64,000 nt of DNA, taken from NCBI RefSeq assembly GCF_040049295.1, contig NZ_JBDZDQ010000001.1, forward strand, positions 62,001 to 126,000, in the 5' to 3' direction. Position 1 is the stretch's first letter; every line of letters begins with the position of its first letter. Of this stretch, positions 27,152 through 37,034 are shown one piece after another. The position numbers and the translations under genes were made by a program. The notes below the pieces were generated by a model. The model saw nothing but the letters and a program-made list of their open reading frames with translations, was not told where the DNA came from and did no database searches. Source of the DNA: Sphingomonas sp. KR3-1. Its GTDB lineage: Bacteria > Pseudomonadota > Alphaproteobacteria > Sphingomonadales > Sphingomonadaceae.

Positions 27152-27332
27152 ACGCGAACCGGTCGCGGATGCGTCGGTTGAAGTAGCTGCCCTTCGAGAT
27201 CGCCTGCTTCATGCCCTGCGCGACTCGCTCCGGCACGGCATGATAGTGGTAGCGGCGTCCGGAGACGAAAGTGATGTCGAGCCGGTGCTCGGCTTCGTCA
27301 TAGGACCAGGCGCGGATCACGCTCGACGGCAT
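27120..27332 (-). CDS. KTSC-domain protein
   Basis: A 70-residue protein that is almost all KTSC domain: SSVIRAWSYDEAEHRLDITFVSGRRYHYHAVPERV, then a lysine-containing loop GMKQAISKGSYFNRRIRDRF. The family is found alone or fused to nucleic-acid enzymes, and RNA or lysyl-tRNA binding has been proposed elsewhere. The ATG at 27332 begins the domain; longer starts enter non-homologous sequence. Its coding end overlaps the AraC gene on the other strand. Confidence 0.75.
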   Translation of the reverse strand: MPSSVIRAWSYDEAEHRLDITFVSGRRYHYHAVPERVAQGMKQAISKGSYFNRRIRDRFAFTMAETAPAA

Positions 27333-27402
27333 GCGGGTGCAACGCGCGGCGAACCGCCGCGCTCCCCTTGCGACTCCCCCGCCCGCCTGCGATGCTCCGG
27401 CG

Positions 27403-28419
27403 ATGACAGACCTCGACGCCTTTATCGCCGGCCTGCCCAAGGCCGAGCTCCATCTGCATATCGAGGGCAGCCTCGAGCCCGAGCAGATGTTCGCCTTCGC
27501 CCAGCGCAACCAGGTCGCGATCCCCTTTGCCTCGGTGGAGGAAGTGCGCGCGGCCTATGAATTCTCGAACCTGCAGGACTTTCTCGACATCTATTATGCC
27601 GGCGCCAACGTGCTGCGCACCGAAGAAGATTTCCGCGACCTGGCGCTGGCCTATTTCGAGCGCGTGGCGAAGGACGGCGTCGTCCATGCCGAGATCTTCT
27701 TCGACCCGCAGACGCACACGCACCGCGGCATCCCGTTCGGCGTGGTCGCCAACGGGCTGCTAGCGGGCATGGCGGAGGCCGAGGAACGGCTCGGCATTAC
27801 TTCGAAGCTGATCCTGTGCTTCCTGCGCCATCTCGACGAGGAAGACGCGTTCAAGACGCTCAGCCAGGCCCAGCCCTGGATCGACCGGATCGCCGGCGTC
27901 GGCCTCGATTCGTCCGAGGTCGGCCACCCGCCGTCCAAGTTCGAGCGCGTCTTCGCCGCCGCCGCCGCGATGGGGCTCAAGCGCGTCGCCCATGCCGGCG
28001 AGGAGGGGCCGCCTGCCTATGTCGAGGAAGCGCTCGACCTGCTCCAAGTCGACCGGCTCGACCATGGCAATCGCAGCCTCGAGGATCCGGCGCTGGTCGC
28101 CCGCCTCGCCCGCGCGTCGATGACGCTCACCGTCTGCCCGCTCTCCAACGTCAAGCTGTGCAACGTCGCCTCGGTCGACGAGCACCCGATCGACCGGATG
28201 CTCGAGCTCGGCCTGCGCGCCACGGTCAATTCGGACGATCCGGCCTATTTCGGCGGCTATGTCGCCGACAACTACCGGGCCATCGCCCAGGGCCGTGCGC
28301 TGAGCCGCCGCGATCTCGTCACGCTGGCACGGAACAGTTTCCTGGGCTCCTTCCTTTCCGATGACGAAGTCGCCGCGCACCTGTCGCGCGTCGACGCCTA
28401 TGCGAAGGAGCACGCATGA
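27403..28419 (+). CDS. Adenine deaminase (adenosine deaminase superfamily)
   Basis: A 338-residue zinc hydrolase. Seen: the metal HxH in AELHLHIEGSLEPEQMF (His17, His19), HAGEEGPP with the catalytic region, DHGNRS, and NSDDPAYFGGYVADNY. The HIEGSLEP and DPAYFGGY forms are those of bacterial and fungal adenine deaminase (adenine to hypoxanthine) rather than adenosine deaminase, although the latter cannot be excluded. The ATG at 27403 starts MTDLDAFIAGLPK. It overlaps the phosphoribosyltransferase by 4 bases, which suggests a salvage operon. Confidence 0.85.
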   Translation: MTDLDAFIAGLPKAELHLHIEGSLEPEQMFAFAQRNQVAIPFASVEEVRAAYEFSNLQDFLDIYYAGANVLRTEEDFRDLALAYFERVAKDGVVHAEIFFDPQTHTHRGIPFGVVANGLLAGMAEAEERLGITSKLILCFLRHLDEEDAFKTLSQAQPWIDRIAGVGLDSSEVGHPPSKFERVFAAAAAMGLKRVAHAGEEGPPAYVEEALDLLQVDRLDHGNRSLEDPALVARLARASMTLTVCPLSNVKLCNVASVDEHPIDRMLELGLRATVNSDDPAYFGGYVADNYRAIAQGRALSRRDLVTLARNSFLGSFLSDDEVAAHLSRVDAYAKEHA

Positions 28420-28928
28420 GCATCGTGTTCACCCACTTCACCCACGAAGAGATGGTGGCGGGCATCCACGCCATCGCCGAAGCGGCGGAGGCCTGGAACC
28501 CTACCCTCCTCGTTGGCATCGGCCGCGGCGGGCTGACGCCGGCGGTGTTCCTGTCGCACCGGATGGGCCTGCCGCTCGTCTCGATCGACCATTCGACCAG
28601 GATCGCCCAGTTCGGCGAGGAACTGGTCGCGGTGCTGGCGCGGCGCACGCGCGAAGGCGACCGGCTGCTCTTCGTCGAGGACATCAACGACAGCGGCAAG
28701 ACGATCGGCGAGATCCGCGCCGCGCTGGCGGCCGAGGAAGCGTTCGCCAGCCGCATCCGCTTCGCCGTGCTGCTCGACAATATCCGCTCATCGCAGCGCG
28801 TCGACTATGGCGCGCGCCAGATCGACCGATCGATCCACAAGGACTGGTTCGTCTTCCCCTGGGAGGCGATGGCGCCACGCGACACGCTGTCCGCCGAAGC
28901 CATGGAAGTCCCTGAACGCCTTGCATGA
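28416..28928 (+). CDS. Purine-type phosphoribosyltransferase
   Basis: A 170-residue type I phosphoribosyltransferase. The PRPP loop is LLFVEDINDSGKTIGEI (about 87-103), and LLVGIGRGGLTPAVFLSHRMGLPL near 30 is the hood and PPi loop region. It probably converts hypoxanthine, xanthine or guanine to the nucleotide. It is translationally coupled to the adenine deaminase (ATGA overlap), so hypoxanthine is the best guess. No membrane segment is seen. Confidence 0.82.
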   Translation: MSIVFTHFTHEEMVAGIHAIAEAAEAWNPTLLVGIGRGGLTPAVFLSHRMGLPLVSIDHSTRIAQFGEELVAVLARRTREGDRLLFVEDINDSGKTIGEIRAALAAEEAFASRIRFAVLLDNIRSSQRVDYGARQIDRSIHKDWFVFPWEAMAPRDTLSAEAMEVPERLA

Positions 28929-29046
28929 ATTCGAGTTCATTCACCCACGGTCAATCGCGCTTCTGGCACGCTCCGCCGTGGACACATCACTGCCGGCACG
29001 CGTTCGTTCCGTCATACCCGTGCCCAAGATTTAACCTGGAGGAACC

Positions 29047-29646
29047 ATGCTGAGCACTCCCAAGCGCACCCGGATCGCAGCGCTTGCCCTCATCCTCGCC
29101 GGCAGCGTCTCGCTGTCCGCCTGTATGACCGCGACCCCCTATCAGCCGGCTGTCGGCAGCGGCAGCGCCCGCGCCGGCTATTCGGACACGCAGATCGAAG
29201 GCAATCGCTTCCGCGTCAGCTTCGCCGGCAACAGCCTCACCGCGCGCGAGACGGTCGAGCGCTACCTGCTCTATCGCGCCGCCGAGCTGACGCTGCAGCA
29301 GGGCTTCGACTATTTCGTCCTGTCCGATCGCGACACCGAGAAGAAGACCGATATCGTCAGCACGCCGAGCGCGTGGGGCGGCCCCGGCCCCTGGGGCTAT
29401 TGGAGCCCGTCCTGGCGCTTCTATCGCGGCCCGCGCTATGGCGGCTGGCGCAGCTGGGACCCCTTCTATGACGATCCCTTCTGGCGCGACCGCGACTGGG
29501 ATTATCGCACCGTCACCCAGTACGAAGCGATGGCCGAAGTGGTGATGGGCAAGGGCCCCAAGCCCATGGACAATCTGCGCGCCTTCGACGCGCACGAGGT
29601 CGTCAGCCGCCTCGGCCCGTCGATCCAGATGCCCACGCAGAAGTAA
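29047..29646 (+). CDS. Outer-membrane-type lipoprotein, CC0125/CC1285 family
   Basis: A 199-residue protein. The signal peptide ends in a lipobox LSAC (Cys27 or so), so it is lipidated. The mature part has RVSFAGNSLTARETVERYLLYRAAELTLQQGFDYFVLSDR, characteristic of the CC0125/CC1285 family of alphaproteobacterial lipoproteins, then a Trp/Gly/Tyr/Arg-rich stretch. The function is unknown. GGAGG precedes the ATG, and a terminator follows the stop. Confidence 0.8.
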   Translation: MLSTPKRTRIAALALILAGSVSLSACMTATPYQPAVGSGSARAGYSDTQIEGNRFRVSFAGNSLTARETVERYLLYRAAELTLQQGFDYFVLSDRDTEKKTDIVSTPSAWGGPGPWGYWSPSWRFYRGPRYGGWRSWDPFYDDPFWRDRDWDYRTVTQYEAMAEVVMGKGPKPMDNLRAFDAHEVVSRLGPSIQMPTQK

Positions 29647-29660
29647 GCGGATACGAAAAA

Positions 29661-29684
29661 CCCCTCCGGCTCAGGCGGGAGGGG
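29661..29684 (-). terminator. Terminator of secA (minus strand)
   Basis: CCCCTCC (29661-29667) pairs with GGAGGGG (29678-29684); on the minus strand the stem is followed by TTTTT (29656-29660). It lies about 50 bases past the secA stop. Confidence 0.7.
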
Positions 29685-29693
29685 CTTTCGAGA

Positions 29694-29724
29694 GGGAGGG
29701 CCGCAACGCCCTCCCTTTTCTTTT
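29694..29724 (+). terminator. Terminator of the lipoprotein gene (plus strand)
   Basis: GGGAGGGC (29694-29701) and GCCCTCCC (29708-29715) form a perfect 8-bp stem with a 6-base loop, followed by TTTTCTTTT. Together with the neighbouring minus-strand stem it gives each convergent gene its own stop. Confidence 0.9.
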
Positions 29725-29734
29725 GGCCGGCGGG

Positions 29735-32476
<2,742 letters not shown>

Positions 32477-32590
32477 GGATTTTCCAGTCTAAATCTAGGG
32501 TGGTCGGACGGGCGCGCCGCTGCGGTCGGCGCCCGTTTGGATGCGGTAACGGAAGAAACGGCCGCCAGGTTCAGCGGACCGCGAAAAAGC

Positions 32591-32905
32591 TCACTCGAGC
32601 CGGCGCTCGAAGGGCAGGTGCAGCGCGCCGAGCGCAAGCTGCACGGCCGCGAGCGGCCGGGTCTTTTCGGGGCGGAGCAGCGGCACCGCGATCGCGGGCG
32701 CCGCGCGGCGCGCGGGCAGCACTGCCGCCTGGGCAGCCTGGGCCGCCTGGACCACCGCTACGCCCTGGATCTGCCGCATGCCACCACGATCCGCCTGACC
32801 GACGCCGGTCAGGCTTGCGAGGAAGGCAGTCAGGAGAAGCAGCAGTTCCAAACGGCAAGTCTCTAGAAAGGCACGGGCAGTCGCCCGCGCAATTGACCGG
32901 GACAT
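32591..32905 (-). CDS. Short hypothetical protein with signal-like N-terminus
   Basis: A 104-residue open frame upstream of secA on the same strand. The segment LELLLLLTAFLASLTGVGQA (about 21-40) could be a signal peptide or membrane helix after a basic N-terminus. The remainder is Ala/Gln/Arg-rich without a motif. There is no clear Shine-Dalgarno. It may be a real small exported protein or a chance frame. Confidence 0.4.
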   Translation of the reverse strand: MSRSIARATARAFLETCRLELLLLLTAFLASLTGVGQADRGGMRQIQGVAVVQAAQAAQAAVLPARRAAPAIAVPLLRPEKTRPLAAVQLALGALHLPFERRLE

Positions 32906-32948
32906 AGTGGCTCGATCCGGTTTCGCCAATCCGAAATCGCCCGAAGCG

Positions 32949-33812
32949 TCAGACCGTCGGCCCTTCGGCGGGGTCGCGTGGCGGCGGTGGGTCGCGCGTC
33001 AGGTACATCGACACGGTCATCTCGACGCTGCGCTTGCTCCCCGCGAGCGGCGGATAGCGCATCCCCGAATGGCAGCGATGCGCGACATAGCCCAGCGGAT
33101 CCTGCGCCGCGGCGCCACTCACCAGCTTGCAGTTGGCGACATTGCCCGCGGCATCGACATCGAAGCGAATCCTGCGCTCGTAAAAGGGCTTGCCGGCCGG
33201 GCGCTCGATCGCGGGCGTGGCATCCCCCCCGACGATATGCGTCTCGATCACCTTGATCGTCGCGCCGGCATTCGGCCCGGCCAGCAGTGGCGCCATCGCT
33301 GCAGGCACTGGCGCGCCCAGCGCCACACAGGGGCCGCTCGTCACCCGGCTGAAGCCGACGCCGCGGCTCTGCGCCATACAGCCGGCAATGCGCCCACCCT
33401 GCACGCGGATCTCGTTGAAGAATATCCAGGACCCGAACTGGCCCTCGCCCTGCGGCAAGACCCAGGTGAACTTGAAATCATAGCTGCCCGGGATCGGCTT
33501 TCCGGCGGCGTCGCGCGCCGGATTGAAGCGCGCGCGCTGGCGGAACAACTCGCAGGTGCCCCTGTCCAGCACCGCCGAGCCGCTCGAGGCGGTAACGCTG
33601 CATCCGCTCGGAACCCCGTCCGCGCCGACATCGAGGCGCGCCGCGACCGTGCCCGACTGGCGCTCCCAGATCGCCGCGTCGGGATAATCCTCGTCGGTGA
33701 CCCAGGTTTGCGGCATGCCATAGGGCGTCGGCCGGGTCGCGCCCTTGCTTGCCGCGCCGCCGGCATCCTGCAGGGCCAACGACAGGCCGGCCAGCATCAG
33801 TCCCGCAATCAT
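32949..33812 (-). CDS. Secreted TonB C-terminal-like protein, two-domain
   Basis: A 287-residue protein with a short signal peptide (MIAGLMLAGLSLALQ). Two units resemble the TonB C-terminal domain. The first (about 30-110) reads WVTDEDYPDAAIWERQSGTVAARLDVGADG... with CELFRQRARFNPARDAAGKP. The second (about 205-275) reads FYERRIRFDVDAAGNVANCKLVSG... CHSGMRYPP. There is no membrane anchor helix or Pro-rich spacer as in true TonB, so energy coupling is unlikely. The start at 33812 follows GGGGAG. The function is unknown. It is the first member of a three-gene run of related proteins. Confidence 0.75.
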   Translation of the reverse strand: MIAGLMLAGLSLALQDAGGAASKGATRPTPYGMPQTWVTDEDYPDAAIWERQSGTVAARLDVGADGVPSGCSVTASSGSAVLDRGTCELFRQRARFNPARDAAGKPIPGSYDFKFTWVLPQGEGQFGSWIFFNEIRVQGGRIAGCMAQSRGVGFSRVTSGPCVALGAPVPAAMAPLLAGPNAGATIKVIETHIVGGDATPAIERPAGKPFYERRIRFDVDAAGNVANCKLVSGAAAQDPLGYVAHRCHSGMRYPPLAGSKRSVEMTVSMYLTRDPPPPRDPAEGPTV

Positions 33813-33891
33813 GCATTCTCCCCGCAAAAGCCGTTGCGGCGAAGCCTGGCTCGCATCCGATTGCTGGCAACTGGACGCGAGCCAGGACGTG

Positions 33892-34185
33892 TTACTTGGT
33901 GATGAATTCCACCGAAGAGGAGCGCGATTCCGGTGCCTTGCCCTTGGGCGCGGGCAGCTTCACCGTCTCGGTCACCTGCTGGCAGGCGACCCGGTCGATG
34001 GCCGGGCTGCCGCTCGTTTCTTCGACGGTGCAGGCCGAGACGGCGCCCTCGCCGTTGAAATCGAGATGCACGATCGGCGACTTCTTGAAGGTCGCCGGCA
34101 GCTTCTGCACGGTGATCGTCATGATGGCGGCCGGCGCAGCGGGGGCCATCTGGCCGGCGAGCGCCAGCAGGGTAGCGAGAATCAT
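33892..34185 (-). CDS. Short secreted TonB C-terminal-like protein
   Basis: A 97-residue protein with signal peptide MILATLLALAGQMAPAAPA and one half-domain (IVHLDFNGEGAVSACTVEETSGSPAIDRVACQQV) that matches the C-terminal half of the 34296-34952 protein. Cysteines in ACTVEE and ACQQV are conserved between the two. It appears to be a one-domain relative of its neighbours, in the same orientation. Confidence 0.7.
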   Translation of the reverse strand: MILATLLALAGQMAPAAPAAIMTITVQKLPATFKKSPIVHLDFNGEGAVSACTVEETSGSPAIDRVACQQVTETVKLPAPKGKAPESRSSSVEFITK

Positions 34186-34295
34186 GGAATGCCTTTCGAG
34201 TCTTTAGCGGCTTGCCTCTTGGTAGCGCATGGCGGGCGGCTGTCCACGGACTCCCGTCACGGCGTGTCGCAAAATTCGGGACGCCGGGCGGCTCG

Positions 34296-34952
34296 CTATT
34301 TCGCCGCCGCGAAGGTCACCAGGGCCATGCGGCTGTCCGGCTCGGCAATGCCCGGCTTGCCGATCTTGAGCGGAGGAACCTGCGCCCTGGTCTGCTCGCA
34401 GGCAACGGCATCGAGCTTGGCATTTCCGCTACTCGTTTCGACATGGCAGGCCTTGACCTTCTCGCCCTCGAATTCGAGCCGCAGCAGCGCGGGGTTGGCA
34501 TAGGTTTTCGGCACTGCCTGAAGTGCGATGTCCACATTGACCGGATCGGCGGCGAGCGCGCTCACCGGGTTGGGGCCGCGCGCGACGTTGGGCAGCGCCC
34601 AGGTGAACGTGCCATTATAGGCGAAGGGGATGTTCTTGCCCGCCCCGTCTTGTGCCGGCGTGAACTCGGCGCGCTTGCCCAGGAACAGGCAGGCGGTGTC
34701 GTCGAGCTCGGCATAGCCAGAGCTCCTGGTCACGTGGCAGCCCGTCACGTGACCGTTCGCATCGACATCGAGTCTGAAACCGACAGGGCCGTATTGCTTG
34801 TTGTGAAGCGCGGCGCGCGGATAGTCGTCGTCGGTGATCCAGGCTTGGGGCCGGTTGCGTGGGATCGGCTTTCGTGCGGTGCCCAGAACCACCTTGTCCT
34901 GTGCCGCCGGGACGGCCTGGATCGCCAGCGCCAGCAACGATACCAAAAGCAT
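34296..34952 (-). CDS. Secreted TonB C-terminal-like protein, fused two-unit form
   Basis: A 218-residue protein with signal peptide MLLVSLLALAIQAVPA. Its N-terminal unit (QAWITDDDYPRAALHNKQYGPVGFRLDVDANG) is a close relative of the N-terminal unit of 32949-33812, while its C-terminal unit (LLRLEFEGEKVKACHVETSSGNAKLDAVACEQT) matches the small protein at 33892-34185. This suggests duplication and domain reshuffling. The ATG at 34952 is chosen because it opens a signal peptide after GGGGAAAG. The function is unknown; it may be periplasmic. Confidence 0.75.
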   Translation of the reverse strand: MLLVSLLALAIQAVPAAQDKVVLGTARKPIPRNRPQAWITDDDYPRAALHNKQYGPVGFRLDVDANGHVTGCHVTRSSGYAELDDTACLFLGKRAEFTPAQDGAGKNIPFAYNGTFTWALPNVARGPNPVSALAADPVNVDIALQAVPKTYANPALLRLEFEGEKVKACHVETSSGNAKLDAVACEQTRAQVPPLKIGKPGIAEPDSRMALVTFAAAK

Positions 34953-35007
34953 TGATCTTTCCCCACGCTTGTCCGAAGCGGACGGCAACTTAGCAACAGG
35001 TTGCCGC

Positions 35008-36234
35008 ATGTCCATCGAACGCTCCCCGCTCGCGCTGCCCTTCCCTGCCCTGCCGGCGATCCCCGGTGCCACGCCGCGCGTGGCGCGGGCGCGCTACAAG
35101 AGCTGGGACCGCTGCGACCTGACCTTCATCGAGCTGGCACCGGGCACGACGGTCGCCGGCGTATTGACCAGCAGCAAATGCCCCTCGCCCGAGGTGGAAT
35201 GGTGCCGCAAGGCGCTGCCACTCGGCCAGGCGCGGGCGCTGGTGGTCAATGCGGGCAACTCGAACGCCTTCACCGGCAATCGCGGCCGCGCCGCCGTCGA
35301 GGCGATCGCCGCCCGCGCCGCCGCGCATCTGGGGTGCGAACCATCGGATGTGTACGTCGCGTCCACCGGCGTGATCGGCGTGCCCCTGCCGATCGACAAG
35401 GCTGAGGCCGGCCTCGATGCGGCCTTCACCGCCGCGCCCTGCACTTGGGAAGACGCCGCCGCGACGATCATGACCACCGATACTTTTGCCAAGGGGGTGG
35501 TGACCCAGGCGGTCGTCGGAGACCGGACCGTGCAGCTCGCGGGGATCATCAAGGGCTCGGGAATGATCGCGCCCGACATGGCGACGATGCTCGGCTTCAT
35601 CTTCACCGATGCCGCGATCGATCCCGTATGGCTCCAGGCTGCGCTAAGCGATGCCAATGCCAGGACTTTCTCCTGCATCACCGTGGACGGCGACACCTCG
35701 ACCAGCGACACCGTGCTCGCCTTCGCCACGGGAGCTGCGGGCAACGCCCCCCTGGCGAGCGACGAGGATGACGGCGCCGACGCGTTCCGCGCCGCGCTTC
35801 AGGACATGTGCCACCAACTCGCCCAGCTCGTCGTCCGCGACGGCGAAGGCGCGCAGAAGCTCATCGAGATCACTGTCGAAGGCGCCGAGAGCGACGCCAG
35901 CGCCCACCGCATCGCCATGTCGATCGCCAATTCGCCGCTGGTGAAGACCGCGATCGCCGGCGAGGACGCCAATTGGGGCCGTGTCGTCATGGCGGTCGGC
36001 AAGGCCGGCGAGCCCGCCGAGCGCGACAAGCTCGCGATCCGTTTCGGCGCCACCCAGGTGGCGCGCGAGGGGCTGGCGGTGGAAGGCTATGACGAGGCGC
36101 CGGTAGCCGCCCACCTCAAGGGCCGCGAGATCGAGATCGGCGTCGAGCTGGGCCTTGGCGAGGGTCGCGCCACGGTGTGGACCTGCGACCTGACGCACGG
36201 CTATATCTCGATCAACGCCGATTATCGCAGCTGA
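35008..36234 (+). CDS. argJ: Bifunctional ornithine acetyltransferase / N-acetylglutamate synthase ArgJ
   Basis: A 408-residue arginine-biosynthesis enzyme that moves the acetyl group from N-acetylornithine to glutamate. The autocleavage site is in IIKGSGMIAPDMATMLGF, with the Thr of ATML as the nucleophile that begins the beta chain. Also seen: TSTGVIGVPLP-type segment (VYVASTGVIGVPL), SNSFCVD-like FSCITVDGDTSTSDT, and the end in INADYRS. It diverges from the TonB-like genes and is followed after one base by the GFA gene. Confidence 0.93.
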   Translation: MSIERSPLALPFPALPAIPGATPRVARARYKSWDRCDLTFIELAPGTTVAGVLTSSKCPSPEVEWCRKALPLGQARALVVNAGNSNAFTGNRGRAAVEAIAARAAAHLGCEPSDVYVASTGVIGVPLPIDKAEAGLDAAFTAAPCTWEDAAATIMTTDTFAKGVVTQAVVGDRTVQLAGIIKGSGMIAPDMATMLGFIFTDAAIDPVWLQAALSDANARTFSCITVDGDTSTSDTVLAFATGAAGNAPLASDEDDGADAFRAALQDMCHQLAQLVVRDGEGAQKLIEITVEGAESDASAHRIAMSIANSPLVKTAIAGEDANWGRVVMAVGKAGEPAERDKLAIRFGATQVAREGLAVEGYDEAPVAAHLKGREIEIGVELGLGEGRATVWTCDLTHGYISINADYRS

Positions 36235-36235
36235 G

Positions 36236-36688
36236 ATGGAGGGCGGCTGCATGTGCGGCGCGGTCCGCTACCGGCTCGCATCAGAGCCGACCGACGCCGG
36301 CTGGTGCCATTGCCGTACCTGCCAGCTGAATTCCGGCAGCCCCGCCATGGCCTTCGCCACCGTGCCTGCCGAGGATTTCGTGCTGCTGTCGGGTGCCGAA
36401 CTCGTCGGCAGCGTCGCCTCGAGCGAGACCGGGGAACGCCGCTTCTGCAAGGGCTGCGGTACGCCGCTGCTGATGCAGGACAAGGGCGCCGCCACGGTCG
36501 ATTTCAGCCTGGCGACGCTGGACGAGCCCGGCCGTGCACAGCCGGGCTTCCATATCTATTACGACAGCCGGATCGGCTGGGCGGAGGCGGGCGACAATCT
36601 GCCGCGCCACCCCCCGCTCGCGCCGGGAATCAAGCGGCGCTTGAGGCGCCTGCGCCTGCCGCCAGCGAGCTTTCCAGCCACTTCTTGA
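36236..36688 (+). CDS. GFA-family zinc-binding protein
   Basis: A 150-residue protein of the glutathione-dependent formaldehyde-activating-like family. The zinc ligands are in GGCMCGAVRY, CHCRTCQ and CKGCGTPL. The family includes enzymes and proteins of unknown substrate, so activity towards S-hydroxymethylglutathione is not shown. It begins one base after argJ and its last 59 bases overlap the end of the convergent trxA. A second GFA gene is at 60326-60769. Confidence 0.8.
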   Translation: MEGGCMCGAVRYRLASEPTDAGWCHCRTCQLNSGSPAMAFATVPAEDFVLLSGAELVGSVASSETGERRFCKGCGTPLLMQDKGAATVDFSLATLDEPGRAQPGFHIYYDSRIGWAEAGDNLPRHPPLAPGIKRRLRRLRLPPASFPATS

Positions 36689-36980
36689 TGCCGTTCTTCG
36701 GCATCGCACCGACCTGCGTCGCCGCGGGCTGGCCGTTCTTGAACAGGATCATCGTGGGAATGCCGCGAACGCCGTACTTGGTCGGCGCGTCGGGGTTCGC
36801 GTCGATGTCGATCTTGATGATCTGGACCTGATCCGAAAGCTCCTCGGCCAGCTCCTCGAGCGCCGGGGCGATCATCTTGCAGGGCCCGCACCACTCTGCC
36901 CAGAAATCGACGAGGACGGGCTTGCCGGCCTCGAGCACGTCTGCGGAAAAGCTGGCGTCGGTGGTCGCCTTGGTGGCCAT
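36630..36980 (-). CDS. trxA: Thioredoxin
   Basis: A 116-residue thioredoxin with active site WCGPC in VLVDFWAEWCGPCKMIAP and the cis-proline in RGIPTMILF. It is a soluble disulfide reductase. The C-terminus SLAAGAGASSAA extends slightly past the usual end and its coding sequence overlaps the convergent GFA gene. It is next to addA, as in other alphaproteobacteria. Confidence 0.93.
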   Translation of the reverse strand: MATKATTDASFSADVLEAGKPVLVDFWAEWCGPCKMIAPALEELAEELSDQVQIIKIDIDANPDAPTKYGVRGIPTMILFKNGQPAATQVGAMPKNGIKKWLESSLAAGAGASSAA

Positions 36981-37034
36981 GGGTACAACTCCTGAGAACT
37001 ATTGGGTGCTAATCTATGATGCGACCTCGCTTGG

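Noticed and set aside
27403..28419. Naming the deaminase as adenosine deaminase
   Set aside because: HIEGSLEP and DPAYFGGY forms favour adenine deaminase.
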